From: JBDIAG01 sp047974565
GTDB taxonomy: Bacteria; Actinomycetota; Actinomycetes; Actinomycetales; CAWJMD01
Assembly (NCBI GenBank): GCA_047974565.1
Contig: JBKECN010000010.1
Span: 14,776 to 78,775, forward strand
Direction: 5' to 3'
DNA: 64,000 nucleotides
Position numbers and translations under genes: made by a program. Position 1 is the first letter of the stretch; each line of letters opens with the position of its first letter. The notes below the pieces were generated by a model. The model made no database searches, was not told the DNA's origin, and was given only the letters and a program-made list of their open reading frames with translations. This document shows positions 8,825 to 17,911 of this stretch, in pieces.

Positions 8825-9445
8825 ATGCGCCTGCGCCTGACTCCGCTGGACACCCAGGTGTTCCGCGACCTCGCCACCATGGGCGATCTGTTGCTGGAGT
8901 GCGCCAACGCCCTCGCCGAGCTCTTCGGCACCGATCCTGTCTACCGGCAATCCCTGGTGGAATCCCTTGCCGAGAACCAACGCCGTTCCGACGCCCTCAC
9001 CGCGACGGTGATGCAGCGGCTGAACGCCACCTTCATCCCGCCTCTGGATCGCGAGGACGTCTATGGCCTGGCCGCGGCGATGGACCGCTGCGTCCGGGAT
9101 CTGGCCGCCTCGGGGGATCTCGTCGTGGAGTTCGGCCTCGGGGTGATGCCGGCCCGATCGGTGGTCCTGGTGTCGGTGTTGGTGCGGCAGGCCGAACTCA
9201 CCGCCCAGGCCATGCGCCGGCTGGCCCGGGTGAAGGACCTGGTCGGCTATTGGGTGGAGATCCACCGGCTCGAGAACGAAGCCGACCGCACCTACCACCG
9301 GCTGCTCGCGGAGATCTTCGATGACGGTGCAGACATCGCCCGGATGCTCAAGCTGCGCGAGGTGATGCGCCGGCTGGACGCAGCCGGCGACTCGTTCACC
9401 GCCGTCGCCCGGATGGTGCAGATCATCGCGGTCAAGGAGCGTTGA
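8825..9445 (+). CDS. PhoU-like DUF47 family protein
   Basis: A 206-residue all-helical cytoplasmic protein of the DUF47/PhoU-like family, which typically pairs with PiT-type phosphate transporters and is thought to modulate them. It shows the family pattern of amphipathic helices and the acidic cluster around IHRLENEADRTYHRLLAEIF near residues 144-163. It fills the usual family length. The stop TGA is followed at once by the GTG of the transporter gene, with no gap, so the two are almost certainly translated together. This is distinct from the true PhoU of the Pst system, which is not in the window. Confidence 0.9.
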   Translation: MRLRLTPLDTQVFRDLATMGDLLLECANALAELFGTDPVYRQSLVESLAENQRRSDALTATVMQRLNATFIPPLDREDVYGLAAAMDRCVRDLAASGDLVVEFGLGVMPARSVVLVSVLVRQAELTAQAMRRLARVKDLVGYWVEIHRLENEADRTYHRLLAEIFDDGADIARMLKLREVMRRLDAAGDSFTAVARMVQIIAVKER

Positions 9446-10432
9446 GTGGACCTGCTGGTCCTGGTCATCGCCTTGTCGATGCTGTTCGCCTACATCAACG
9501 GCATGCACGACGCGGCCACGACCATCGCCACCTCCGTCGCCACGCGCGCGCTCACCCCGACCATCGCCGTGTTGATGGCCGCCGGGCTGAACTTGCTCGG
9601 TGCCTTGCTGGGCTTGGAGGTGGCCCAGACGATCATCACCGGGATCCTCGATCCGGGCACCGGCGAAGATGCCCTGCTCATTCTGTTCGCCGGCGTGCTC
9701 GGGGCCATCTGCTGGGATCTGTGGACCTGGTGGCGGGGAGTTCCCGCCTCGTCTTCGCATGCCCTCATCGGCGGACTCGCCGGTGCCGGCACGGCGGCTG
9801 CCGTGCAGGTGCACTGGGGGAACATCGCCCTGCTTGTGGTGATCCCGATGATCGTCGTCCCGCTCGTCGCATTGGCCTTGTCGGCGGCGCTGACCTTGGC
9901 CGTGCTGTGGGGCTGGCGCAACTCCTCCCCTCGGCGCACCGGTACTCGCTTCCAGCACAGCCAGGCGATCTCGGCGGCGGCACTTGCTTTGGGCCACGGC
10001 TTGCAGGATGGGCAGAAGGCGATCGGGGTGATGATGCTCGGCCTGCTCACCGTGGGAATGCCCCAGGGCGAGGTGCCCTGGTGGGTGCGGGCCTGCATCG
10101 CGGTCTCCCTCGCCGCAGGCACCCTGGCCGGTGGCTGGCGGATCGTGCGCACCTTGGGACGGCGGCTCGCCGACCTCGACGCGCCCCGGGGATTTGCCGC
10201 CGAGACGGTCGCCAGCACGGTTCTGTACGTAAGCGCCTACGGCCTCGGGGCCCCGGTATCGACCACCCACTCGCTCACCGCCGCAATCGTCGGAGCCGGA
10301 GTGATGAGCCGTCCCTCCTCGGTGCGCTGGCGGGTGGCCGGCGAGATCGTCACCGCGTGGCTGGCCACGCCGGTGGTGTCCGGCCTGTTCGCGGCGGGCT
10401 TCTTCCTCCTCGCTCGGACCCTGGTGACCTGA
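9446..10432 (+). CDS. pit: PiT-family inorganic phosphate transporter
   Basis: Low-affinity phosphate symporter in the cytoplasmic membrane, 328 residues with about ten hydrophobic segments. The two family signature repeats are visible: GMHDAATTIAT near residue 19 (a variant of the usual GANDxAN) and GHGLQDGQKAIG near residue 182, plus the conserved PVSTTHS near residue 271 and its partner VPASSSHA near residue 98. The GTG at 9446 directly follows the DUF47 stop codon. It converges with the mutT-like gene across a repeat-rich gap. The PiT assignment is firm; metal-phosphate substrate details cannot be told. Confidence 0.93.
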   Translation: MDLLVLVIALSMLFAYINGMHDAATTIATSVATRALTPTIAVLMAAGLNLLGALLGLEVAQTIITGILDPGTGEDALLILFAGVLGAICWDLWTWWRGVPASSSHALIGGLAGAGTAAAVQVHWGNIALLVVIPMIVVPLVALALSAALTLAVLWGWRNSSPRRTGTRFQHSQAISAAALALGHGLQDGQKAIGVMMLGLLTVGMPQGEVPWWVRACIAVSLAAGTLAGGWRIVRTLGRRLADLDAPRGFAAETVASTVLYVSAYGLGAPVSTTHSLTAAIVGAGVMSRPSSVRWRVAGEIVTAWLATPVVSGLFAAGFFLLARTLVT

Positions 10433-10500
10433 GCACACCCTCGCTGGGGATGGCAGCAGGGTGCGGGCAATCACCCGTGAATCGTCATCAGGGCGTGGCG

Positions 10501-10768
10501 ATCAGGCCGCGCAGCACCTGCCCGCGAAACATCAGGCCGCGCAACGCCCGCCCACAAACGTCGGGCCGCGCGACACCGGCCGCGAAACATCAGGCCGCGA
10601 AACATCAGGCCGCGCAACGCCTGCCCGCGATACATCAGGCCGCGCAACGCCTGCCCACAAACGTAAGGCCGCGCGAGACCGGGCCGCGCGAGACCAGGCC
10701 GCGCGAGACCGGGCCGCGCGAGACCGGGCCGTGCGACACCAGGCCGCGCGAGACCAGGCCGCGGAGAT
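10501..10768. repeat. GC-rich degenerate tandem repeats between convergent pit and mutT-like genes
   Basis: The gap 10433-10836 is dominated by short repeats. Its right part (10667-10756) is six 15-bp units of the form GGCCGCGCGAGACC(G/A). Its left part (10501-10666) alternates the same GGCCGCG core with ACATCA, CAACGCCTGCCC and CACAAACGT blocks. All frames translate to low-complexity Ala/Arg/Pro strings, and no ribosome site is seen, so it is not coding. It lies between the 3' ends of convergent genes. Confidence 0.85.
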
Positions 10769-10836
10769 CCAGCGCATGGTGGGCAGTCACGCAATGGTCG
10801 GGCGGGCAGGCTCCGACCTCTCACCCGTCACCCCGT

Positions 10837-11814
10837 TCAGCCGGTGGAGGAGGTGAGGTGACGCTCGACCGCCACCACCCGGTGGGTGCGTCGCTGGATA
10901 TGCGCCACCAGAACCTCGCCCGCCTCCATGAACGGGTCACGGCGCGGCAGATCGTCGGCTCGCCCGGCAGCGGCATGCCCGGCCAGCACACCGAGCACCG
11001 TGCCCAGGACGGGGCGGTGGGTGCACACCGCCAGGGTCTCTTCCTTGCCGATGAGCTTGCTCACCAGCCTGGCCGTGCCCTGACGGTCCTTGCGGTGGCC
11101 GTCCTCGCTCAGCTTGCCCTTGGTCTTGATCTTGGCGCCGGTCTTCTTGCTGTACGGCTGAACAGTCTGCAGGCAACGCACCCATGGGCTGGAGAAGACC
11201 TTGCCCGGCTGCCAGGCACCCAGCGTTCCCACCAGATTGCGGGCCTGCGCCCGGCCGGCGTCGATCAACGGCCGGTCACCGTCCTCCCGGCCCCAGACGT
11301 GGCGCGGCCGGGCATATCCGTGCCGGACAACAATAAACGGGTAAGTGTCGAGAAGACCAGAATCATAGCCCTCGATGAGGGCCTCCAACTGCACTCGGTC
11401 GCCTCGCCGCGACAGCCGGCTTGCTGCGTCCTGTGCGCTCACCCACTCGGTCCGGTCCACTTCGCCCGGCCGCGGGGGTTTTGGCAACGGGTCGTAGCTT
11501 CCCCGGGCGGCCCAGTAGCGCACGGTCTTGTCCGAGTGATCGCTCAATCGGTAGTGGGCCGAGGGCAGGGGCACTCCCAGCCGGATCCGAAGGCCGGTCT
11601 CTTCCAGCACCTCCCGGAACCCTGCGGCCGGGAACGACTCCTGGCCTTCGAGTTTGCCCTTCGGCCAGGACCAGTCGTCGTAGCGGGGCCGGTGGACGAG
11701 CACCACCTCCAGCCCGGTGCGAGCTGGTCGCCAGATGACCGCCCCGGCCGCAGCGACCAGACTAGGATCCCGGCGATCGGCGCGCCGGGAGACGCTCTGC
11801 TCTGAGTTGGGCAT
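10837..11814 (-). CDS. mutT1: MutT1-like Nudix hydrolase fused to histidine phosphatase domain
   Basis: Bifunctional house-cleaning protein of 325 residues. The N-terminal Nudix domain has a complete box at residues 53-75 (G, E59, REVLEETGL). The C-terminal histidine-phosphatase domain begins with VVRHG (RHG at 164-166) and ends with the second conserved His in CTHRP. Mycobacterial MutT1 has the same two-domain layout and hydrolyses 8-oxo-dGTP/GTP and diadenosine polyphosphates; this activity is taken from the family. The ATG at 11814 lies 3 bases after the ppk stop, so it is the second gene of a ppk-mutT1 unit. Confidence 0.92.
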   Translation of the reverse strand: MPNSEQSVSRRADRRDPSLVAAAGAVIWRPARTGLEVVLVHRPRYDDWSWPKGKLEGQESFPAAGFREVLEETGLRIRLGVPLPSAHYRLSDHSDKTVRYWAARGSYDPLPKPPRPGEVDRTEWVSAQDAASRLSRRGDRVQLEALIEGYDSGLLDTYPFIVVRHGYARPRHVWGREDGDRPLIDAGRAQARNLVGTLGAWQPGKVFSSPWVRCLQTVQPYSKKTGAKIKTKGKLSEDGHRKDRQGTARLVSKLIGKEETLAVCTHRPVLGTVLGVLAGHAAAGRADDLPRRDPFMEAGEVLVAHIQRRTHRVVAVERHLTSSTG

Positions 11815-11817
11815 GGG

Positions 11818-14112
11818 TCACCGACGCCGGGAGCCGCGGCGGCTGCGCCGCCCGATCAACTCCGCCTGCAGATCGCGCAACGGGGTTCCGTCCGGCGCCT
11901 CGTGCCGGCCCGTCCACACCCCGTCGGCGCCCAGGTGCCAGGACGAGGTGTGCTCGTCCATCGGCTCGTCGATGAGGCTGGCGACATAGGCCACATGCTC
12001 GGCGTCGGCGATCCGGACCAAGGCCTCCACTCGCCGATCGAGATTACGGTGCATCATGTCGGCGCTGCCGATGTACGCGATCGGGTCACCACCATTGCCG
12101 AAGGCGAAGATTCGAGAATGCTCCAGGAAGCGCCCCAACACCGAGCGCACCCGGATGTTCTCGCTCAGCCCCGGCACCCCGGGGCGGACCGCGCAGATGC
12201 CGCGAACCACGAGGTCCACCGGAACGCCCGCCGTGGACGCCCGGTAGAGGGCGTCGATGAGTTTCTCGTCGACGATCGAGTTGACCTTGATCTTCACCCA
12301 GGCGGGCCGGCCGGCTTGATGGTGCCTGATCTCCCGCTCAACTCGGTCGATCAGACCAGAACGCAGTGATCGAGGGGCGACCATCAGCCGATGGAAGGCG
12401 GTTCGTGGCGCATAGCCGGAGAGTTGATTGAAGAGTCTGGAAAGATCTTCTCCCACATGGGGATTGCACGTGAGGATGCCGAGATCCTCGTAGATCCGGG
12501 CTGTCTTGGGATTGTAGTTTCCAGTGCCGACGTGACAGTAGCGGCGCAGCCCGTCCTGTTCCTGGCGTACCACGAGGGAGAGTTTGGCGTGCGTCTTGAG
12601 CCCGACGATGCCGTACACCACGTGTACCCCGGACTGCTCCAGCTTGCGGGCCCAGGAGATATTGGCCTGCTCGTCGAACCGGGCCTTGATCTCGACCAGG
12701 GCGAGCACCTGCTTACCGGCGTCGGCGGCGTCGATCAGGGCGTCGATGATGGGGGAGTCGCCACTGGTGCGATACAGGGTCTGCTTGATCGCCAGCACCC
12801 GCTTGTCGGACGCGGCCTGCTCCAGGAAAGCCTGCACCGAGGTGGAGAAGGAGTCGTAGGGGTGGTGCAGCAGCACGTCACCGTTGCGGATAGCCGCGAA
12901 CAGGTTGGTCGGCTTGGAGGACTCCCGGCCGTCGGCGAGGTCGGCGTGGGTGTGCGGCACGAACTTCGGGAACTGCAACTCGTTGCGGTCGGTGTCGGCG
13001 ATGTCGTTGAGGCCACGCAGGTCCAGCGGGCTCGGCAGTGAATACACCTCGTCGGACTTCACGCCCAACTCACGGATCAACAGTTCGCGGACCTTCGGGT
13101 CGATCGTGGAGACCAGTTCCAGGCGCACCGGTGGGCCGAAACGGCGTCGTAGCAACTCCTTCTCCAGCGCCTGGAGCAGGTTCTCGGCGTCGTCCTCCTC
13201 GACCTCGACATCCTCGTTGCGGGTGACCCGGAAGAGGTGATGCTGGAGTACCTCCATCCCCGGGAAGAGGTGGTCCAGGTGGACCGCGATGAGGTCCTCG
13301 AGGCTGATGAACCGCCGCCGCCGGCGCGCGAGCAGACCCGCCTCGTCACCGTCGAGTGACTCCTCCACGAGCAGGAACCGGGGCAGGGCCGGGGGAACCT
13401 TGACCCGTGCGAAGTGCTCGGTCTCGGTGGTCGGGTTGCGCACCACGACCGCCAGGTTGAGGGAGAGCCCGCTGATATACGGGAAGGGGTGTGCCGGGTC
13501 CACCGCCAACGGGGTGAGCACCGGGAAGACCTCTTCCATGAAGGTCACCCGCAGATGCTGCTGCTCATCCGGGGTGAGGTCGTCCCAGCCGACCAGGTGG
13601 ATGTCCTGCTCGTTCAGTAGCGGGCGCAGGACGGTGCCGAACAGGTCCGCGTGCCGGGTCATCAGGGACCGGGCGCGAACCGAGATCGCCTCCAGGACCT
13701 CGCGTGGCTCCAGGCCGGACGCGGCGGTCACCGCCAGGCCGGTGGCGATCCGGCGCTTGAGGCCGGCCACCCGCACCATGTAGAACTCGTCGAGGTTGGA
13801 GGCGAAGATCGCGCAGAAGCGGACGCGTTCCAGCAGCGGCAGTTTGTCGTTCTCGGCCAACTGCAACACTCGGTCGTTGAAGGCGAGCCAACTCAACTCG
13901 CGGTCGAGAAACCTGTCCGGCGGGAGCTCGGGTCTGCCGTCGGCATCCTCGCTCGGCCGGGACGCCACCAGGGCCGGACGCGGTGGCGCGGCCACCTTCG
14001 GCGCGGCCGAGCGAGGCGCTCGGGTCGTCGGTTTCCCGTTGGGTGGTTCCGTGTCGGCTCCGCTGGCCCTGGCCGGCCGCGGCGCCATCCGATCACGCGC
14101 GGGAGTGGTCAT
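11818..14112 (-). CDS. ppk: Polyphosphate kinase 1
   Basis: Makes polyphosphate from ATP, reversibly. The 764-residue protein has the PPK1 N-terminal domain (RFLDRELSWLAFNDRVLQLA, near 67-86), the head domain and two phospholipase-D-like catalytic domains. The expected autophosphorylated His is H508 (KTHAKLSLVV) and the second active-site His is H527 (YCHVGTGNYNP), with the 19-residue spacing known from E. coli. The N-terminal 60 residues are a Pro/Ala/Arg-rich extension beyond the family core. The ATG at 14112 is the only plausible start. It leads the ppk-mutT1 unit and faces away from the aminotransferase gene. Confidence 0.97.
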   Translation of the reverse strand: MTTPARDRMAPRPARASGADTEPPNGKPTTRAPRSAAPKVAAPPRPALVASRPSEDADGRPELPPDRFLDRELSWLAFNDRVLQLAENDKLPLLERVRFCAIFASNLDEFYMVRVAGLKRRIATGLAVTAASGLEPREVLEAISVRARSLMTRHADLFGTVLRPLLNEQDIHLVGWDDLTPDEQQHLRVTFMEEVFPVLTPLAVDPAHPFPYISGLSLNLAVVVRNPTTETEHFARVKVPPALPRFLLVEESLDGDEAGLLARRRRRFISLEDLIAVHLDHLFPGMEVLQHHLFRVTRNEDVEVEEDDAENLLQALEKELLRRRFGPPVRLELVSTIDPKVRELLIRELGVKSDEVYSLPSPLDLRGLNDIADTDRNELQFPKFVPHTHADLADGRESSKPTNLFAAIRNGDVLLHHPYDSFSTSVQAFLEQAASDKRVLAIKQTLYRTSGDSPIIDALIDAADAGKQVLALVEIKARFDEQANISWARKLEQSGVHVVYGIVGLKTHAKLSLVVRQEQDGLRRYCHVGTGNYNPKTARIYEDLGILTCNPHVGEDLSRLFNQLSGYAPRTAFHRLMVAPRSLRSGLIDRVEREIRHHQAGRPAWVKIKVNSIVDEKLIDALYRASTAGVPVDLVVRGICAVRPGVPGLSENIRVRSVLGRFLEHSRIFAFGNGGDPIAYIGSADMMHRNLDRRVEALVRIADAEHVAYVASLIDEPMDEHTSSWHLGADGVWTGRHEAPDGTPLRDLQAELIGRRSRRGSRRR

Positions 14113-14256
14113 GGGGCCATCATGTCAGGCGACGCCGCGGCCGGTGGGTTGGGAAGGTACGGAGTGGGCGGATCTCCGGCGACCCTGGTGAGGTGGCGTG
14201 AAGGCGCGGACTCCCGGTCGGCGCCGGTGTCGCAGGGCCGGTCTACGCTTGCCTGC

Positions 14257-15528
14257 ATGGTCTCGCTGAGTTCCGAACTGGACACCGCCCGCGCCGCCTA
14301 TGACGACTTGGTCGCCTCCGGTCTTGCCCTGGACCTGCAGCGCGGCCAGCCCAGTGACGCGGACTTCGATCTGAGCAACGACCTGCTGTCCCAGGTCGTG
14401 GCGGGCGACACCACGGTCGACGGGATCGAGTTGCGCAACTACCCCGGTGGGCTCGCCGGTCTGCCGTCGGCCCGTGCGCTCTTTGCGGACTACCTCGACG
14501 TGCCGGCCGACAACGTCCTGGTCTGGAACAACTCCTCCCTCGAACTGCAGGGGCTGGTGCTGGGCTTCGCGCTGTTGCACGGGGTGCCGGGCGGTGAGCG
14601 GGGATGGGCGTTGGACGGCTCGCGTCCGAAGATGATCGTGACCGTGCCGGGGTACGACCGGCATTTCCTGCTGCTCGAACGGCTCGGCTTCGATCTGCTC
14701 AGCGTGCCGATCGCCGACGACGGCCCGGACGTGCTGGAGATCGAGCGGCTCGCCGGGGCCGACCCGTCGATCAAGGGTCTGCTCTTCGTCCCCACCTACT
14801 CCAATCCCACCGGGGACAGCATCAGCGCCGACAAGGCGCGGGCCCTGGCGGAGATGACGACCGCCGCACCAGACTTTCGGATCTTCGCGGACGACGCGTA
14901 TCGCGGTCACCACCTCAGCGACGACCCCGACCCGCGAGTCGAGTTCCTCAGCCTGTGCGCGGAGGCCGGCAATCCCAACCGTCCGTTCGTCTTCGCCAGC
15001 ACCTCCAAGATCACCTTCGCCGGGGCCGGGCTCGGTTTCCTGGCGACGAGTGCGCAGAATCTGGCGTGGGTGTCCCGGTACCTGGGCGCGCAGAGCATCG
15101 GGCCGAACAAGATCGAGCAGGCGCGGCATGTCGCCTTCCTGTCCGGATACCCGGGTGGGATCGCCGGCTTGATGCGCGCTCACGCCGAGCTCATCGCCCC
15201 GAAGTTCGCGGCCGTCAACGACGCCCTGACCGAGATCCTCGGGCCGGGTGGTGGCGGCTGGGCCACCTGGCGCGAACCCCGCGGCGGCTACTTCGTCAGC
15301 CTTGACACCGTGGATCCGGTCGCCGACCGGGTGGTCGAGTTGGCCGCGGCCGCAGGGATCAAGCTGACCCCGGCCGGCGCCACCTACCCCGGCGGCGACG
15401 ATCCCGGCAACACCAACATCCGGCTGGCCCCCACCCGTCCCCCGCTGGACGAGGTGGTCCAGGCGATGAAGGGGGTGGCCGTGTGCATCCGGCTGGCCGG
15501 TCAGGAGTACCGGGCCTCACAGGAGTGA
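14257..15528 (+). CDS. PLP-dependent aminotransferase (class I-like)
   Basis: Cytoplasmic aminotransferase of 423 residues in the actinobacterial group often labelled aspartate- or alanine-glyoxylate-type. Seen: NPTG (in SNPTGDS), the FADDAY segment, and the likely PLP lysine K251 in STSKITFAGAGLG, with a C-terminal Arg in NIRLAPTRPP that usually binds the substrate carboxylate. The ATG at 14257 matches the family start; a longer in-frame reading to 13651 would run through the ppk gene. The substrate is not known. It stands alone, divergent from ppk and convergent with mshD; the same neighbourhood occurs in mycobacteria. Confidence 0.9.
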   Translation: MVSLSSELDTARAAYDDLVASGLALDLQRGQPSDADFDLSNDLLSQVVAGDTTVDGIELRNYPGGLAGLPSARALFADYLDVPADNVLVWNNSSLELQGLVLGFALLHGVPGGERGWALDGSRPKMIVTVPGYDRHFLLLERLGFDLLSVPIADDGPDVLEIERLAGADPSIKGLLFVPTYSNPTGDSISADKARALAEMTTAAPDFRIFADDAYRGHHLSDDPDPRVEFLSLCAEAGNPNRPFVFASTSKITFAGAGLGFLATSAQNLAWVSRYLGAQSIGPNKIEQARHVAFLSGYPGGIAGLMRAHAELIAPKFAAVNDALTEILGPGGGGWATWREPRGGYFVSLDTVDPVADRVVELAAAAGIKLTPAGATYPGGDDPGNTNIRLAPTRPPLDEVVQAMKGVAVCIRLAGQEYRASQE

Positions 15529-15609
15529 GCGACCCCCGGGCGGGCTGGGGTGGTTGGCTGAGCCTGCCACGGGCCGGCTGGCACGGGGCTGGCCGGCACG
15601 GGGCGGTGG

Positions 15610-15629
15610 CACGGTCCAGAGTGACCGTG
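15610..15629. terminator. Candidate bidirectional terminator hairpin
   Basis: CACGGTC (15610-15616) and GACCGTG (15623-15629) form a 7-bp stem with a 6-base loop in the 146-bp gap between the convergent aminotransferase and mshD genes. No T-run follows. The rest of the gap contains imperfect GGCTGGC/GCACGGG repeats. Confidence 0.35.
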
Positions 15630-15674
15630 GCGCTGAACGGTTGATCGTCGTCAGGGCGCGGGTTCCTGCCCGGG

Positions 15675-16589
15675 TCAGCCGATCCGGTACTGCTCGTCCA
15701 CGTGCGTGATCGTGAAGCGCAACCCGGTGTAGATGGCAAGCGCCTGGGCGTTATCGGCCTCGACATACAGGATCACCCGCGAGACGGGCCCGGTTGAGGT
15801 GGCCTCGGGGCTGGCCAGGTGGGTGAGGCCGACGACGACGAGGGTGCGGCCCAAGCCGTGTCCCTGGCCGGCGGGGGAGATGCCGATGACGTACACCTCG
15901 CCGACCGGCGGGCGTCCGCCGGTCGCCGGATGCACCTTGGTCCAGTGAAAGCCGATCAGTTCCCCTGTGTCGGCCTTCTCCGCCAGCAAGAGCCCGCCCG
16001 GATCGAACCACGGTTCGGCGATCCGGTCGTCCAGATCCGCGCGGGTCATCGAGCCCTGCTCCGGGTGGTGGGCGAAGGCAGCCGCGTTCACGGCGAGCAG
16101 GGCGTCCTCGTCCTGGCCGATGACGAACGGACGGACCCGGATCCCCTCGGGAATCTGTGCCGAGGGCACCGTGATCGGGTCGATGTCCCGGGCCATCTGC
16201 AACAGGCGACGCACCCGGGTCCCGCCGGCTCGGGTGAGCAAGGCCCTGGCCTCGGCGAGCCCGCCATGCGCCCAGACCAGCAGGGGACCGTCAGCGTCGG
16301 CGATGGCGGCATCGAGCAGCGCCCGGCCCAGACCGTTACCGCGCCGATCGGGGTGCACGAGTCCTTCGGCGACCGCCTCCTCGGTGCGATTGATCTGGAC
16401 GTAGCCGATGATCAGGTCGCGATCGCGGATGACATGGTGGCTGGTGCTGGGCCGACGATGACGCAGCGCAAGTTCGGCCTGCTCGGACAGGGCGCGGGAG
16501 CCGTCGGCTGCCTCGGCCGCGTCCAGCAGACGGATCACGCCCGGTACATCGTCGGCGACCAAGTCGGTCACAATGGGCTGCGCGTTCAT
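15675..16589 (-). CDS. mshD: Mycothiol synthase (MshD), double GNAT acetyltransferase
   Basis: Last step of mycothiol synthesis: acetyl transfer from acetyl-CoA to the cysteinyl amine of Cys-GlcN-Ins. The 304-residue protein has two tandem GNAT domains, the diagnostic MshD layout. The acetyl-CoA loop in domain one is HPDRRGNGLGRALL (near 78-91) and in domain two ISPAGQGHGLGRTL (near 233-246). The C-terminus DNAQALAIYTGLRF is the usual GNAT end. The start at 16589 fits the family. It lies downstream of glnR on the same strand, as in mycobacteria, separated by 272 bp in which I see nothing notable. Confidence 0.95.
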   Translation of the reverse strand: MNAQPIVTDLVADDVPGVIRLLDAAEAADGSRALSEQAELALRHRRPSTSHHVIRDRDLIIGYVQINRTEEAVAEGLVHPDRRGNGLGRALLDAAIADADGPLLVWAHGGLAEARALLTRAGGTRVRRLLQMARDIDPITVPSAQIPEGIRVRPFVIGQDEDALLAVNAAAFAHHPEQGSMTRADLDDRIAEPWFDPGGLLLAEKADTGELIGFHWTKVHPATGGRPPVGEVYVIGISPAGQGHGLGRTLVVVGLTHLASPEATSTGPVSRVILYVEADNAQALAIYTGLRFTITHVDEQYRIG

Positions 16590-16861
16590 TCGGCCAGGGT
16601 AGGGGGCGCGGCTCGGCCTCGGTTGGCCGCGTTGAACTTTGCTTGGGTGTGGAGGGCATGTCCGGTAGTGCCCGCCTTGTCACAGGACCCCGGCGGCGCC
16701 CTCGACTCGACTGTGCGATCACGCCTCTTGCTCGTCCGCCCTGGCGCAGGGACCGACAGCGCCGGCTCGTCGGGCTTCAACCATGGGACACGGCCCCGCT
16801 CGATCTGTCGTGCCTGAAAGATGGTGCGACATGTGTCGTGGGCGGGCCTGGCCCGTCGGCC

Positions 16862-17572
16862 TCACGTGACGGGGTCGCCCACAGGTGTCTCACTGGTCGG
16901 CTCCTCGCCTTGGGGAACAAAGCGATAGCCGACATTGCGGACGGTTCCGATGAGGACTTCGTATTCGCCACCCAGTTTCGCGCGCAGCCGACGCACGTGT
17001 ACGTCGACGGTGCGGGTTCCGCCGAAGTAGTCGAAACCCCATACCTCCTGGAGCAGTTGGGCCCGGCTGAACACCCGGCCGGGATGCTGGGCCAAGAACT
17101 TCAGCAGCTCGAACTCCTTGTAGGTGAGGTCGAGTGGCTTGCCGCGCAGTCGCGCGGTGTAGGCCTGCTCCTCGATCACCAGGTCTCCGGACCGGATCTC
17201 GTCGCTGTCCGTGTCGTCCTCGCCGCTGAGCCGGAGTCGCTCCACCGACATCCGAAGCCGCGCCTCCACCTCGGCCGGGCTGGCCGTGTCGAGCAGAACC
17301 TCGTCCATCCCCCAGTCGGCGCTGACCGCGGTGAGTCCACCCTCGGTGAGCACGAGCAGCATCGGTGAGGAGATTCCCGTGGTGCGCAGCATTCGACACA
17401 GAGCGCGGGTGGTGGCGAGTTCGCGGCGGCCGTCCACTATCACCGCGTCGGCGGGTGGGGCGTCGATGAGGGCGGCGGGCTCGGCGGGCAGGACCCGAAC
17501 CGTGTGCGGCAGCAGAGCCAGCGCCGCAAGCACCTCCGGCGAGGGCCCCAGCGCGTTCGTCAGCAGCAGCAA
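16862..17572 (-). CDS. glnR: GlnR, nitrogen response regulator (OmpR-type)
   Basis: Global nitrogen regulator of actinobacteria, a DNA-binding protein of 236 residues. It opens LLLTNALGPSPEVLAALALL as GlnR proteins do, has an atypical receiver domain (VIVDGRR near residue 47, orphan with no kinase nearby) and a winged-helix domain with the GlnR-typical stretch LLQEVWGFDYFGGTRTVDVH and VRNVGYRFVP. The start is unclear: TTG at 17572 is used, since the frame is closed by a stop at 17585 and the only other candidate is CTG at 17581. A 2x24-bp tandem repeat sits in the upstream region. The assignment rests on strong similarity plus the mshD neighbour. Confidence 0.93.
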   Translation of the reverse strand: MLLLTNALGPSPEVLAALALLPHTVRVLPAEPAALIDAPPADAVIVDGRRELATTRALCRMLRTTGISSPMLLVLTEGGLTAVSADWGMDEVLLDTASPAEVEARLRMSVERLRLSGEDDTDSDEIRSGDLVIEEQAYTARLRGKPLDLTYKEFELLKFLAQHPGRVFSRAQLLQEVWGFDYFGGTRTVDVHVRRLRAKLGGEYEVLIGTVRNVGYRFVPQGEEPTSETPVGDPVT

Positions 17573-17681
17573 CTGTGCCAGTGGTCAGGCCTCCCGCCTG
17601 TGGTCATGTCTTCGACCCGACCCGCCAACCGGGCAGCCGCAGGTCGGCCGGGCTCATAGTCCGATGTACCTGACGACGGTC

Positions 17682-17729
17682 CGATACGTGGGACAACCCG
17701 AGAATCGATACGTCGGACAACCCGAGAAT
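17682..17729. repeat. 24-bp tandem repeat upstream of glnR
   Basis: Two 24-bp units (17682-17705, 17706-17729) start CGATACGT and end ACAACCCGAGAAT; they differ at one base. They lie in the 339-bp divergent gap between glnR and the membrane protein gene (17573-17911), about 110 bp before the glnR start and 180 bp before the other gene, so they could be regulator sites. A third, weaker match (CCGATGTACCTGACGACGG) precedes them. Nothing else was seen in the gap except a candidate -10 (TAGGAT) at 17900 for the plus-strand gene. Confidence 0.7.
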
Positions 17730-17911
17730 CGAATCTTACCCAGGGTCGACTCCACTTCACTCCGATCTTGGCACGGTCGCAAGCGCGATGACTGTTTAGT
17801 CGATGTGCTAGGGCCCGGGGCGGCCTTCCCACGCCTGCACAGATACCACGGAGGTTGCCCCAGGTGCCTGATCTCCGGCATGCAGAGGTGGCCGCGCCCT
17901 AGGATGCCGGG

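Noticed and set aside
10461..10856. Plus-strand open frame with AARDRAARDQAARD repeats
   Set aside because: It is the translation of 15-bp DNA repeats in a gap between convergent genes, without a ribosome site.
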